A stretch of DNA of 64,000 nt from Smaragdicoccus niigatensis DSM 44881 = NBRC 103563 (lineage in GTDB: Bacteria; Actinomycetota; Actinomycetes; Mycobacteriales; Mycobacteriaceae), in assembly GCF_000380645.1 (NCBI RefSeq), contig NZ_AQXZ01000006.1, positions 1-64,000 of the forward strand. Direction: 5' to 3'. Below the pieces are notes generated by a model. The model worked only from the letters and a program-made list of their open reading frames with translations, did not search any database and was not told where the DNA came from. Made by a program: the position numbers and the translations under genes. Below are positions 6,831 through 15,183 of the stretch, one piece after another (positions within the stretch are counted from its first letter, which is position 1; each line of letters opens with the position of its first letter).

Positions 6831-8638
6831 AAGACGCGACGATACTGCGCATTCGTTGTGGTGAGGCGCTCCAACAGCTGCTCGATCGGCATGGGTCGCG
6901 CGAAGTAGTAGCCCTGGGCGAGCGGGTAGCCGAGTGAGGCGAGAAGCGCCGCCTGTTCGGCGTCCTCGACGCCCTCGGCGATCATGGCGAGGTTGAGAGC
7001 TCGACCGAGCGTCGCGACGGCTTCGAGCAGAGCGGTTCCGTGGGAGGAGATCGCGCTGACGAATGTCCGGTCGAGCTTGAGCTCGTCGACCGGCAGCGAC
7101 TGAAGGCGGCTCAGCGATGAGTAACCAGTCCCGAAGTCGTCGATTGCGACGCGGATGCCTTCTTCGCGCATCTGCTCGAGCTTCGCCATCGCGTACCGCT
7201 TGTCGCCATCGAGGACGGTCTCGGTGACTTCGAGCACCAACTGCTGTGCCGGCCAGCCGGTTTCAGCCAGCACACGACGTACTTCCATGAGGAACATCGG
7301 CTTGTTGAGCGTGAGTCCGGACATGTTGACGTGGAGCGTGAGGCCCTGCGCCCCGGATCGGTCCTGCAGCATGACGGCGTCGCGGCAGGCGATGCCGAGC
7401 ACCGTGATGTCGAGGTCGAAGACGAGGTCGTTGGCTTCGGCGATCTCGATGACCTGTTGCGGGTTGAGGTCCGGCTTGAGCTTCGAGCGCCAGCGAATGA
7501 GGGCCTCGATGCCGAAGATCGGGTTGTCCGGTTGATCGAGCCGCACGATCGGCTGGTAGTGGACCTTCGTCATCGCCAAGGTGTCGCGAAGTTCCTTGGC
7601 GATCGCGGGAAGGTCGGACGATTCGAGCATCGTGCGGTTGCGGCCGGAGAGCTTTGCGCGGTACAGCGCCACGTCGGCGCGGCTGACGAGCAGCGAACCG
7701 GATTCGCCGGCTTGCCACGACGTGGCTCCGGCAGACGAGCGAATTGGTGCGGCCCGACGCAGTGTCTCAGCGAGCGTTATCGCACGGTCTTCGGTCGTGT
7801 CGGCGAGCAGCAGGGCGAATTCGTCGCCGCCGTATCGAGCGAGAACTCCTTCGCCGGCGATGATCTTGCCCCACACGTCTGCGACCTCGACGAGGACCGC
7901 ATCGCCAGCGCGGTGGCCCTGCTCGTCATTGACGTGTTTGAAGTCGTCGATGTCGAAGAGAACGAGTGCCAATCGAGTGCCCGAGCGCGAGGCTTTGGCG
8001 ATCTCGACCTCGAGAAGTTGGTCCAGGCCGCGCCGGTTGAGCAGCCCGGTGAGCGCATCGATGTCAGCGTTCGATGCCAGCCGGGCGAGTACGGCGGTGA
8101 CAATGCCGACGCCGGTTGCCATTCCGGCTCCGAGAAGACCCGACCACCACGGCAGGTCGTCACGCAGGGCCAAGGCGAGAACTTCGTTGACCATTGAGAA
8201 CGCGACGAAGAACATCGCCCGGCGGGCGGGAAAGAAGAACGCCGCGTCGCTCGAGGCCAGCACGTACATCGAGGCGATCGCCATCGCGCCGATGTTGTTC
8301 GGCGCCGCGGTGACCGCGATCGTCACGAGGACCGTAGCTGCACCGATGAGGTACTGGTGGTCCACCGGACGCAGTCGCCGCCCCGCGACGACCAGCCACA
8401 CGCCGACGAAAAATGCCGTCGTCGCGATCGCGTAGATGAGCGGCTTGCTGCCGCTTTCGCCGGGCATGAAGTAGGTGACGAGGTCACCAAGCAGGCCACC
8501 CAGCATGTAGAAGCCACCGGTGACGATCGACATCCAGTTCGATTGCGCCAACGCCGTGGCCCCACGCGCGGCGAACGCCAAGTGCCGCGACGCGCGCTCG
8601 CTTCGGTCGCGTGCCGCCTCGACGTGGGGTTCGGTCAC
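6827..8638 (-). CDS. membrane GGDEF-EAL protein (c-di-GMP synthesis/degradation)
   Basis: 603 aa. An N-terminal region of about 190 residues holds five to six membrane segments (GGFYMLGGLLGDLVTYFM, ATTAFFVGVWLVVAG, and others). A GGDEF domain follows with an intact RYGGDEFALLL near residue 269, then an EAL domain from about residue 370 (IEALIRW, ETVLDGD, DDFGTGYSS, LKLDRTF, EGVED), so both catalytic cores look complete. The residues before GGDEF (GEGVLARY) lack an RxxD inhibitory site, so product inhibition of the cyclase is not expected. No PAS or other cytoplasmic sensor is present, so any input signal must enter through the membrane part. It overlaps the downstream peptidase by 4 nt. Confidence 0.9.
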   Translation of the reverse strand: MTEPHVEAARDRSERASRHLAFAARGATALAQSNWMSIVTGGFYMLGGLLGDLVTYFMPGESGSKPLIYAIATTAFFVGVWLVVAGRRLRPVDHQYLIGAATVLVTIAVTAAPNNIGAMAIASMYVLASSDAAFFFPARRAMFFVAFSMVNEVLALALRDDLPWWSGLLGAGMATGVGIVTAVLARLASNADIDALTGLLNRRGLDQLLEVEIAKASRSGTRLALVLFDIDDFKHVNDEQGHRAGDAVLVEVADVWGKIIAGEGVLARYGGDEFALLLADTTEDRAITLAETLRRAAPIRSSAGATSWQAGESGSLLVSRADVALYRAKLSGRNRTMLESSDLPAIAKELRDTLAMTKVHYQPIVRLDQPDNPIFGIEALIRWRSKLKPDLNPQQVIEIAEANDLVFDLDITVLGIACRDAVMLQDRSGAQGLTLHVNMSGLTLNKPMFLMEVRRVLAETGWPAQQLVLEVTETVLDGDKRYAMAKLEQMREEGIRVAIDDFGTGYSSLSRLQSLPVDELKLDRTFVSAISSHGTALLEAVATLGRALNLAMIAEGVEDAEQAALLASLGYPLAQGYYFARPMPIEQLLERLTTTNAQYRRVL

Positions 8639-8679
8639 CGCGTCAGCCTAGCGATGACGGGCTGGCGCCGTGCCGTCCC

Positions 8680-9765
8680 TTAGGTCCAGATGTCCGAAAT
8701 GTCGGTTGCCGACCGTGCTGGAGCCGCGGGTTCGCCCGGCGAGGTGCGCGAGAATCGCGGCGCAGGAGCGGGCTGGATGACGCCTTCGATGTCGAGCAGA
8801 GAGCCGCGGGAAGCGATGTGCGGATTCGAGGCGGCTTCGGCCCAACTGAGGACCGGGGACACGCAGGCGTCGGTGGGCGTGAAGATCGCATCCCACTCGT
8901 CGCGCGTCTTGGTGGCGATGCGCTCGGCGAAGATCTTCTTGAGGTTCGGCCACTCGGCGAAGTTGTACTGGTGCGGAAGTTCGGCGGGGTCGAGTTCGAG
9001 GCCGGCGAGGAGTTCGGCGTAGAACTGCGGCTCGATCGATCCGACCGCGATGTACTTGCCGTCCGAGGTCTCGTAGGTGTCGTAGAACGGGGCAGCGGTG
9101 TCGAGGAGATTCGCGGCGCGATTGTCGCTCCACATGCCCTCGCCGCGCATCGCCCAGAAGAAGTGCGACAACGCGAGCGCGCCGTCAACCATGGCAGCGT
9201 CGACGACCTGTCCCTTGCCCGAGATTCCGCGTTCGACGAGTGCGGCGAGCACGCCGACGACGAGGAACATCGAACCGCCGCCGAAGTCTCCGACGAAGTT
9301 GAGCGGCGGAACCGGACGCTCGTCACCCCGGCCGATCGCATGGAGGGCGCCGGTGAGGGAGATGTAGTTGATGTCGTGGCCGGCGCGATCGGCGAGCGGG
9401 CCTTCCTGGCCCCAACCCGTCATTCGGCCGTAAACGAGGCGCGGGTTGGTGGCGAGTAGCTCGTCCGGGCCCAGGCCCATGCGCTCGGTTACGCCTGGCC
9501 GGAAGCCTTCGATGAGGACGTCGGCGCGAGCGATCAGCGCTTTGACCTTGTCCAGATCGGCGGGGTCCTTGAGGTTGGCCTCGACGATCATGCGGTCGCG
9601 CAGCTGGTGGTCGCTGGGCCTTCCTTCGGGGCGGAGCTGACCGGCGCGCTGTACGCGCACGACCTCGGCGCCGAGACTGGCCAGGAGCATCGCGGCGTGC
9701 GGGCCGGGCCCGATGCCTGCGAGTTCGACGACGCGAACACCGGAGAGTGGACCGCTTTTGGCCAT
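8680..9765 (-). CDS. CoA-transferase family III protein, alpha-methylacyl-CoA racemase type
   Basis: 361 aa. It opens with the family start [35 protein letters not shown] and carries [13 protein letters not shown]. The two catalytic residues of alpha-methylacyl-CoA racemases are visible: His about 130 in GHDINY and Asp about 160 in VGDFGGGSM, with the 30-residue spacing of the M. tuberculosis enzyme. The likely reaction is inversion at C2 of 2-methyl-branched acyl-CoAs before beta-oxidation of branched fatty acids or sterol side chains. ATG at 9765 is chosen because GAGGA lies 8 nt before it; a longer frame from 9786 has no such site. It stands alone on the minus strand, divergent from the DUF456 gene. 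Confidence 0.88.
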   Translation of the reverse strand: MAKSGPLSGVRVVELAGIGPGPHAAMLLASLGAEVVRVQRAGQLRPEGRPSDHQLRDRMIVEANLKDPADLDKVKALIARADVLIEGFRPGVTERMGLGPDELLATNPRLVYGRMTGWGQEGPLADRAGHDINYISLTGALHAIGRGDERPVPPLNFVGDFGGGSMFLVVGVLAALVERGISGKGQVVDAAMVDGALALSHFFWAMRGEGMWSDNRAANLLDTAAPFYDTYETSDGKYIAVGSIEPQFYAELLAGLELDPAELPHQYNFAEWPNLKKIFAERIATKTRDEWDAIFTPTDACVSPVLSWAEAASNPHIASRGSLLDIEGVIQPAPAPRFSRTSPGEPAAPARSATDISDIWT

Positions 9766-9822
9766 CTGATTTGTCCTCTTTCTCACACTGACGATGACGT
9801 GGGTATGTGTGACCCTGGTGCC

Positions 9823-10302
9823 ATGTCTGCTTGGGGTGAACTCATCGTCGCACTGGTAATCCTGGTCGGTTGTATCGGGGTCGTTATACCTGCACTGCCC
9901 GGCGTGTTGCTCATCTTCGGCGCAATCGGGGTGTGGGCGTTCATCGAAGGTACGACCGCCGCGTGGGTCGCGTTCGGAATTGCCACCCTGCTACTGGTCA
10001 TCTCGGGTGTCATCAAGTACACGTGGCCGGGGAAGAACCTCAAGAATGCCGGTGTCGCAACTCGATCGATCGTGATCGGTACCGTGCTCGGAATCGTCGG
10101 CTTCTTCGTCGTTCCGGTTCTCGGATTGCCGCTGGGTTTCCTCCTTGGCTGCTTCCTGTCCGAACTCCAGCGCACCAACGGCAGCGAGGCCTGGCGGGCC
10201 ACGATCCATGCGCTCAAGGCGGTGGGTCTGTCGATGCTTGTCGAGCTCGTGGGTGCACTGCTCGCTTCGGGCGTGTGGCTGATTGCGGCCGTCACTGGTT
10301 AG
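9823..10302 (+). CDS. DUF456-type small membrane protein
   Basis: 159 aa with four to five hydrophobic segments ([93 protein letters not shown]). The pattern, with [13 protein letters not shown] near the N-terminus and glycine-rich helices, fits DUF456, a family of unknown function. The start is the ATG at 9823; the frame is open for 72 more codons upstream, but these are antisense to the racemase gene. The 57-nt divergent gap to that gene must hold both promoters. Confidence 0.75.
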   Translation: MSAWGELIVALVILVGCIGVVIPALPGVLLIFGAIGVWAFIEGTTAAWVAFGIATLLLVISGVIKYTWPGKNLKNAGVATRSIVIGTVLGIVGFFVVPVLGLPLGFLLGCFLSELQRTNGSEAWRATIHALKAVGLSMLVELVGALLASGVWLIAAVTG

Positions 10303-10344
10303 TCCCGTGGTCCGCAGACGGTTTGTGGGTCAACCACGTAGGAG

Positions 10345-11082
10345 CTAGGTGATCCGGTAGAGCTCGCGCGCGTTCGTGTCGAACACCATGTCCGCGTCGT
10401 CGACGACGGCCTCGCGAATGATGTCGAGGTCGCTGCGCTGGAAGGCACGCGCGGCGCGCGTACTCGGTAGGTCGCTGCCGAACACGAGCGCATGTGGGTT
10501 CACGGCGTGAATCTGGCGCAGGGTCTTCACCAGATCGGGGTGTTCGGCGCGGCCGAAACCGCTGGCCTTGACGTGGGCTCCTCGGTTGACGAGGTCGAGC
10601 AGGTACGACATTGCGGACTCGTCGAGGCCGAGGTGGTCGATGCTGATGGCGGGCAGGCGGGCCAGGACGGGTTCGAGCGACTCCAGAATCGAGCCGTCGA
10701 CGTAGATCTCGGCATGCCAGCCGGCGATCTCGTATGCGCGCTTTGCCTGCCTCGTCAGAGTCGCGATGTCACCCGGGAATCGCTTGAGGTTGAGCCGCAT
10801 CGCGCGGACACCGATCGAGTTCAGCTGGACGATCTCGTCGTCGGTGGCGTCCATGTCGAGCTGGATGACGCCCACCCAGCTCGGGCCGAGTTCGTCGAGT
10901 GCCGCCCGCATCCAGTCGTCATGCGTGACTTGAAACGACCCGCTCACGACCGCGCCGCCCTGAACGTCGAGTCCCGCCATGTCGGCGTGATAGTCGGCGA
11001 CGGTGTACGGCTCCGGCAGGAAACCGCTGTTCGCGACCAGCGGGAACCGCGGGTCGATCACATGCATGTGTGCGTCGAACAC
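10345..11082 (-). CDS. amidohydrolase-2 family metal-dependent hydrolase
   Basis: 245 aa, TIM-barrel hydrolase of the amidohydrolase_2 group, related to 2-pyrone-4,6-dicarboxylate lactonase. It begins directly with the metal-binding HxH strand (MFDAHMHVIDPRFP) and later shows AISIDHLGLD, GAHVKASGFGR and the catalytic Asp in LVFGSDLPSTR. The family hydrolyses lactones or decarboxylates aromatic acids; the substrate cannot be told. The start is a GTG at 11082, only a few residues before the HxH motif, as usual in this family. A striking palindrome lies 77-104 nt upstream (11159-11186) and may control it. Confidence 0.82.
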   Translation of the reverse strand: MFDAHMHVIDPRFPLVANSGFLPEPYTVADYHADMAGLDVQGGAVVSGSFQVTHDDWMRAALDELGPSWVGVIQLDMDATDDEIVQLNSIGVRAMRLNLKRFPGDIATLTRQAKRAYEIAGWHAEIYVDGSILESLEPVLARLPAISIDHLGLDESAMSYLLDLVNRGAHVKASGFGRAEHPDLVKTLRQIHAVNPHALVFGSDLPSTRAARAFQRSDLDIIREAVVDDADMVFDTNARELYRIT

Positions 11083-11158
11083 GAGGTTCAGGATGCACTA
11101 AGTTTCCGGACGCCGTCCCGACTGGCGCCAATCGCGGCAAGTTTCTTCAACCACGGCG

Positions 11159-11186
11159 CTTGTACATAACTCAGGTTTTGTACAAG
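11159..11186. promoter_or_regulatory. 28-bp palindrome, probable operator (site 1 of 2)
   Basis: Arms CTTGTACATAAC (11159-11170) and GTTTTGTACAAG (11175-11186) are complementary over 12 bp with one mismatch and flank the 4-nt spacer TCAG. It lies upstream of the amidohydrolase. The same sequence in reverse orientation, with spacer CTGA, occurs at 40590-40614 before thiD and the AfsR-like gene. No terminator-like U-run follows, so a protein-binding site is the better reading. The regulator is unknown. Confidence 0.6.
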
Positions 11187-11218
11187 CCGCCCTGCACGAG
11201 ACTCTGGACCCGGCCGCG

Positions 11219-12751
11219 TCAGACGTCGAGCACCGGGTTGATCAGCCCGTGGCGCACCAAACCGGTGACGAGTTCGAGTGCCGCGTCACGGAACTCCTCG
11301 GTGGCCTCCTCGCCGGTGTGACTGAAGGCGAGGAGTTCGACGAGGTCTTCGAGGGCCATTCCGTCGGGCCGCATGCCCGCCAGCAACGCCGCTCCCGAGT
11401 CATCGATCTCGTGCTGCCAGCGCGGTCCGTCGCCGCGGTGGACGCGGGTGACCTTACGTTCCCAGCCTTCGTCGCCCGGTAGTGAAACCTGTTCGAGGGC
11501 AGTGGCTTCGGGAACCTGATAGCGCGCACTCCACGCGATCGACGGGTCGGCGTTGACCGCCCGCAGCCACGCCGAGCGCTCGAAGTACTTGAGCGCTTCC
11601 TCGCCGAGTGGGTCGTCGAAGCCGTGCGTGAGGTCTTCGGCGAGGACCTCGGTCGGGCCGTCGATGCTGCGCAGGTACACGAATCCGAAGCCGATGCCCT
11701 CGACGTCGTATTCATCGAGCGCGTCGAGCCAGGCTTCGGCCCGGGCTTGCGCGGCTTCGTCGCGCGGGTCGAGCCCGCCGTCGCGCAGCCAGGTGCCGAC
11801 GTAATGCGCGGGGTCGGCGACGTCGCGCTGCACGATCCAGGCGTCGATGCCGAAATCGGGGAGCCACCGCGAAACGCGCGATCGCCAGTCTTCGCCCTCG
11901 ATGTGCACCCACGACGCAAGCATCGCGGCCGTTCCGCCAGGATTGAGGAGGTCCGGAACGCCGGAAATGACGAGTTCGCTGGCGCCGTCGAGCGCGAGCC
12001 CGGAGTCGCGGTAGGTGTGTTCGACACGCGCGGGGCCGACGACGAACGGCGGATTGGCCACCACCAGGTCGAAACGTTCGGTCTCGACCGGCTCGAACCA
12101 GGAACCCGCGCGATAGTCGATCGTCATGGCGTTGAGGGCCGCGTTGGCTTCGGCGAACCAGAGCGCGCGCGTGCTCACATCGGTGCCGACGACGTTCGAG
12201 GCGTAACCGGCCGCGTGCATCGCCTGGACGCCGCAACCGGTTCCGAGGTCGAGGACCGTGCCGACCGACGCGGTCGGCGTGGCCCGCAGCAGCGACAGCG
12301 ATGCCTGACCGACGCCAAGGACGTGCTCGGGCTTCAGCGTGCGTCGCCGGAGCGAGTCCTCGAGGTCGCTGAGAACCCACACCGGTCCGTTGCCGAGGTC
12401 GAGAGCGCGCAGGTCGAGGGCGGCGGTGAGGTTGTCGCCGTCGCGGTCGAGCAGCCCCGCGGCAACGGCCTCGTGGATGTTGACCGGGGCCAGCGCGATG
12501 CGCAGTTCGTGCTCAATCACGGGGTCGCCGAGGAGGAACAGGCGGATGAGTGTGCCTAGCTCACCGGCGGTTTTCGACGCCCGCCGAACGGGGACCGGCT
12601 CGCCCCGATCGAGGGCCGCGTGTGCGGCAGGCCCGAGCACTTCGCTGATCGATTCAACAGTGAATCCGACACGGTCGAGGGCATCGCGCAGGCTCGGAGC
12701 GAGCACCGCAAGCGGCGAGTGGGGACTTCGCGGGCTGGGGGAATTCGGCAT
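11219..12751 (-). CDS. class I SAM-dependent methyltransferase with N-terminal helical domain
   Basis: 510 aa. Residues of about 1-150 form a helical domain (LAPSLRDALDRVGFTVESISEVLG) like that found in front of HemK/RlmG-type methyltransferases in actinobacteria. The catalytic domain shows motif I VLDLGTGCGVQAMHAA, motif II VVGTDVS and motif IV NPPFVVG; the NPP(F/Y) signature is typical of enzymes that methylate a side-chain or base nitrogen. A roughly 150-residue C-terminal extension follows. The start is ATG at 12751 with no clear ribosome site. Frames running on to 13132 are antisense of the next gene and were discarded. The exact substrate is unknown. It is divergent from the gene at 12768 across 16 nt. 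Confidence 0.8.
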   Translation of the reverse strand: MPNSPSPRSPHSPLAVLAPSLRDALDRVGFTVESISEVLGPAAHAALDRGEPVPVRRASKTAGELGTLIRLFLLGDPVIEHELRIALAPVNIHEAVAAGLLDRDGDNLTAALDLRALDLGNGPVWVLSDLEDSLRRRTLKPEHVLGVGQASLSLLRATPTASVGTVLDLGTGCGVQAMHAAGYASNVVGTDVSTRALWFAEANAALNAMTIDYRAGSWFEPVETERFDLVVANPPFVVGPARVEHTYRDSGLALDGASELVISGVPDLLNPGGTAAMLASWVHIEGEDWRSRVSRWLPDFGIDAWIVQRDVADPAHYVGTWLRDGGLDPRDEAAQARAEAWLDALDEYDVEGIGFGFVYLRSIDGPTEVLAEDLTHGFDDPLGEEALKYFERSAWLRAVNADPSIAWSARYQVPEATALEQVSLPGDEGWERKVTRVHRGDGPRWQHEIDDSGAALLAGMRPDGMALEDLVELLAFSHTGEEATEEFRDAALELVTGLVRHGLINPVLDV

Positions 12752-12767
12752 AGGAATAATGCACACC

Positions 12768-13226
12768 ATGGGAAGACGAACCCGCAAACGCGCGCGCTTG
12801 AATCCGCAGCCGGAGCGCACCGACGTGATCGCCAACGACGACGAGCCGCGCCGTCCGCTGTGGCCCTTTCTCGGTGCTTTCGCGATCTTCGCGCTGGTGC
12901 TCGGGTACATCTTCCTCACCGGTGAGCGGGGTGACTCCGGGCCGACGAATGCGCAGAAGATTCGCTCGCTCACGGAGCAGTACGTCGCCGCGCACAATGC
13001 CGGGGACACGACGCGACTGAAGCAGCTCAGCTGTGCCGGGCTTGCCGACAAGGACGCACCGCTCAACGGTGAGCCGACGGGGATCTCGATCGCGCGCATG
13101 CGTTCCGAGAGTCCTGAGCCAGGCATTGCCAAGGCAGATGTGAAGCTGAGCTATCAGGGCAAGGACAAGGACACCGAGTGGTGGTACAAGCCCGAGGGTG
13201 CCGGCTGGCTCGTCTGCCACAAATGA
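12768..13226 (+). CDS. membrane-anchored protein with extracytoplasmic domain
   Basis: 152 aa. A basic cytoplasmic head (MGRRTRKRARLNPQPER) is followed by one membrane helix (WPFLGAFAIFALVLGYIFLTG) and an outside domain of about 95 residues that begins with an amphipathic helix (NAQKIRSLTEQYVAAHNAGDTTRLKQLSC). That helix, and the ending DTEWWYKPEGAGWLVCHK, resemble NTF2/DUF4878-like lumenal domains; two Cys could pair. The start may instead be the in-frame ATG at 12759, which is closer to AGGA at 12752-12755. Similar single-pass proteins are common in mycolic-acid bacteria; function unknown. Confidence 0.7.
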   Translation: MGRRTRKRARLNPQPERTDVIANDDEPRRPLWPFLGAFAIFALVLGYIFLTGERGDSGPTNAQKIRSLTEQYVAAHNAGDTTRLKQLSCAGLADKDAPLNGEPTGISIARMRSESPEPGIAKADVKLSYQGKDKDTEWWYKPEGAGWLVCHK

Positions 13227-13268
13227 TGAGTTGACGTCAGCCCGCACTCATTGGTAAATAACGGTGTA

Positions 13269-13380
13269 GGTCATGAGTGTCAGCGCCAAGCCCCGGCTCG
13301 CTGACCGGCAACCCTCCTCCGCTGGTGGGGTGCTCCGGGTGACGACCTGGCCGCAGTCCAAACAGGTTGCGGCAAGCGCG
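13269..13380 (+). ncRNA. SAM-IV riboswitch
   Basis: The leader before the rhodanese-metZ operon contains the SAM-IV hallmark segments in order: TCATGAGTGTCAGCGCCAAG, CCCCGGCTCGCTGACCGGCAA, CCCTCC, TGGTGGGGTGCTCCGGGTGA, then CGACCTGGCC. This class occurs in actinomycetes before sulfur-amino-acid genes and switches expression off when S-adenosylmethionine is plentiful. Here it should control metZ and the rhodanese. Boundaries are by eye. Confidence 0.88.
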
Positions 13381-13405
13381 GATTCCCAAGAAAGGGTGAG
13401 TAGCT

Positions 13406-13792
13406 GTGAGCTACGCAGGTGACATCACGCCGCAGCAGGCGTGGGATCTTCTCGCGGAGGACCCGGATGCGGTTCTCGTCGACGTCCGGACGGATCGGGA
13501 GTGGCAGGTCATCGGTGTGCCCGACACCACGTCGATCGATCGCCGGACTCTCTTCATCGAGTGGACCAACTCGTATGGCGAGCGCAACCCGGACTTCATC
13601 GACGATCTCAAGGCTGCTGGCCTGACCGGTCCGGTTGTGTTCTTGTGTCGTTCGGGGAACCGCTCGGTGGGTGCCGCCACGGTCGCGACCGCCGCGGGAA
13701 TTGCTCCGTCCTACAACGTTCTCGAAGGCTTCGAGGGACGCTTCGCACCGGGCTGGAAGTCGATTCTTCCGTGGAAAGAGCAGGAGAAATGA
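13406..13792 (+). CDS. rhodanese-like sulfurtransferase
   Basis: 128 aa, single rhodanese domain. The active-site loop is FLCRSGNRSVGAA, with the persulfide-forming Cys near residue 81; DVRTDREWQVIGVPD is the usual N-terminal CH2 motif. It would carry sulfane sulfur for assimilation. It starts at GTG 13406 after AAAGGGTGAG, directly behind the SAM-IV riboswitch, and its last codons overlap the metZ start by 4 nt (ATGA). This pairing of a rhodanese with metZ is the same as Rv0390-Rv0391 in M. tuberculosis. Confidence 0.92.
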   Translation: MSYAGDITPQQAWDLLAEDPDAVLVDVRTDREWQVIGVPDTTSIDRRTLFIEWTNSYGERNPDFIDDLKAAGLTGPVVFLCRSGNRSVGAATVATAAGIAPSYNVLEGFEGRFAPGWKSILPWKEQEK

Positions 13793-15009
13793 CCCGACCC
13801 AAGGGTGGCGCTTTCGATCGTTCCCTCCCGGAGAACGTCGGCCCCGCCACACAGGCGGTTCGTGGTGGTCTGAACCGCTCCGGTTTCGAGGAAACCTCGG
13901 AGGCGCTCTACCTCACCTCGGGCTTCGTCTACGAGAACGCGGAGACGGCGGAGGCGTCCTTCACCGGCGACATCAGCCACTTCATGTATTCGCGCTTCGG
14001 CAACCCAACCGTCGCGATGTTCGAAGAACGACTGCGTCTCATCGAGGGTGCCGAGGCGTGCTTCGCGACGGCGAGCGGAATGTCCGCGGTGTTCACGGCG
14101 CTGGGCGCGCTGCTCAGCGCGGGTGATCGTCTGGTTGCGGCCCGCAGCCTGTTCGGGTCGTGCTTCGTGGTGTGCAATGAGATCCTGCCGCGCTGGGGCA
14201 TCGAGACCGAATTCGTCGACGGCGAAGACCTCGCCCAGTGGGAGGCTGCGCTGAGCAAGCCCACCACCGCGGTCTTCTTCGAGACCCCGTCGAACCCGAT
14301 GCAGTCGCTCGTCGACGTTCGCAAGGTCACCGAACTGGCACACCAGGCCGGCGCAAAGGTCGTGCTGGACAACGTCTTCGCGACCCCGCTGCTGCAGCGG
14401 AGCTTCGACCTCGGCGCGGACGTCGTCGTGTATTCGGGCACCAAGCACATCGACGGCCAGGGGCGCGTCCTCGGCGGTGCCATTCTGGGATCTTTCGAAT
14501 ACATCGATGGCCCGGTCAAGACGCTCATGCGGCATACGGGCCCGTCGCTGAGCCCGTTCAACGCTTGGACGCTGCTCAAGGGTCTCGAGACGATGCCGCT
14601 GCGCGTGCGTCAGATGAACCAGTCCGCACAGCGCATCGCCGAGTTCCTCGAGCCGCACCCGCGGATCAAGTGGGTCAAGTACCCGTACCTGCCCTCGCAC
14701 CCGCAGTACGAGCTCGCGAAGTCGCAGATGTCGGGCGGCGGCACGGTCGTGACGTTCGAACTCGATGCGCCGGCGGAGTCAGCCAAGGACGCCGTGTTCG
14801 AGGTGCTCAACAAGCTGCGGATCATCGATATCTCGAACAACCTCGGCGATGCGAAGACGCTCATCACGCACCCCGCGACCACGACCCACCGGGCCATGGG
14901 CCCCGAGGGTCGGGCGGCGGTCGGTATCACCGATGGCGTCGTGCGTATCTCGGTGGGTATCGAGGACGTCGAGGATCTCATCTCCGATCTGAAGACCGCC
15001 CTCGGCTAG
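13789..15009 (+). CDS. metZ: O-succinylhomoserine sulfhydrylase
   Basis: 406 aa, PLP-dependent Cys/Met metabolism family. Visible are YSRFGNPT (cofactor phosphate contact), ATASGMSAV, ETPSNP, the catalytic lysine near residue 219 in YSGTKHIDGQGRVLGG, and the C-terminal HPATTTHRAM...VRISVGIEDVEDL. It converts O-succinylhomoserine plus sulfide to homocysteine in direct methionine synthesis. The YSGTKHIDGQGR form around the lysine is typical of MetZ rather than of MetB or MetY. It is coupled to the rhodanese by an ATGA overlap and lies under the SAM-IV riboswitch, so it should be repressed by S-adenosylmethionine. Confidence 0.93.
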   Translation: MTRPKGGAFDRSLPENVGPATQAVRGGLNRSGFEETSEALYLTSGFVYENAETAEASFTGDISHFMYSRFGNPTVAMFEERLRLIEGAEACFATASGMSAVFTALGALLSAGDRLVAARSLFGSCFVVCNEILPRWGIETEFVDGEDLAQWEAALSKPTTAVFFETPSNPMQSLVDVRKVTELAHQAGAKVVLDNVFATPLLQRSFDLGADVVVYSGTKHIDGQGRVLGGAILGSFEYIDGPVKTLMRHTGPSLSPFNAWTLLKGLETMPLRVRQMNQSAQRIAEFLEPHPRIKWVKYPYLPSHPQYELAKSQMSGGGTVVTFELDAPAESAKDAVFEVLNKLRIIDISNNLGDAKTLITHPATTTHRAMGPEGRAAVGITDGVVRISVGIEDVEDLISDLKTALG

Positions 15010-15016
15010 AAGCGTG

Positions 15017-15056
15017 ATCGGTATGTCCATTCATCAGTGGACATACCGATTTCTGT
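15017..15056 (+). terminator. intrinsic terminator after metZ
   Basis: Perfect 13-bp stem: ATCGGTATGTCCA (15017-15029) pairs with TGGACATACCGAT (15038-15050) around an 8-nt loop, and TTTCT follows. It sits 8 nt after the metZ stop and ends the riboswitch-controlled operon. Confidence 0.85.
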
Positions 15057-15183
15057 CCTCTAGTGGAAGAATCAGAATTTAGCGGAATTTCGTTCCAGCG
15101 GAATGGATCTCAGTCCGCATCTGCGCCCATAGTCGCGCGCTGATTTCACTACTCCAACCACCTGATTGTTGGGGGTGGCCCCT

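Noticed and set aside
12752-13132. N-terminal extension of the methyltransferase
   Set aside because: It is antisense of the membrane-anchored protein at 12768-13226 and resembles no domain; the start was set at 12751.
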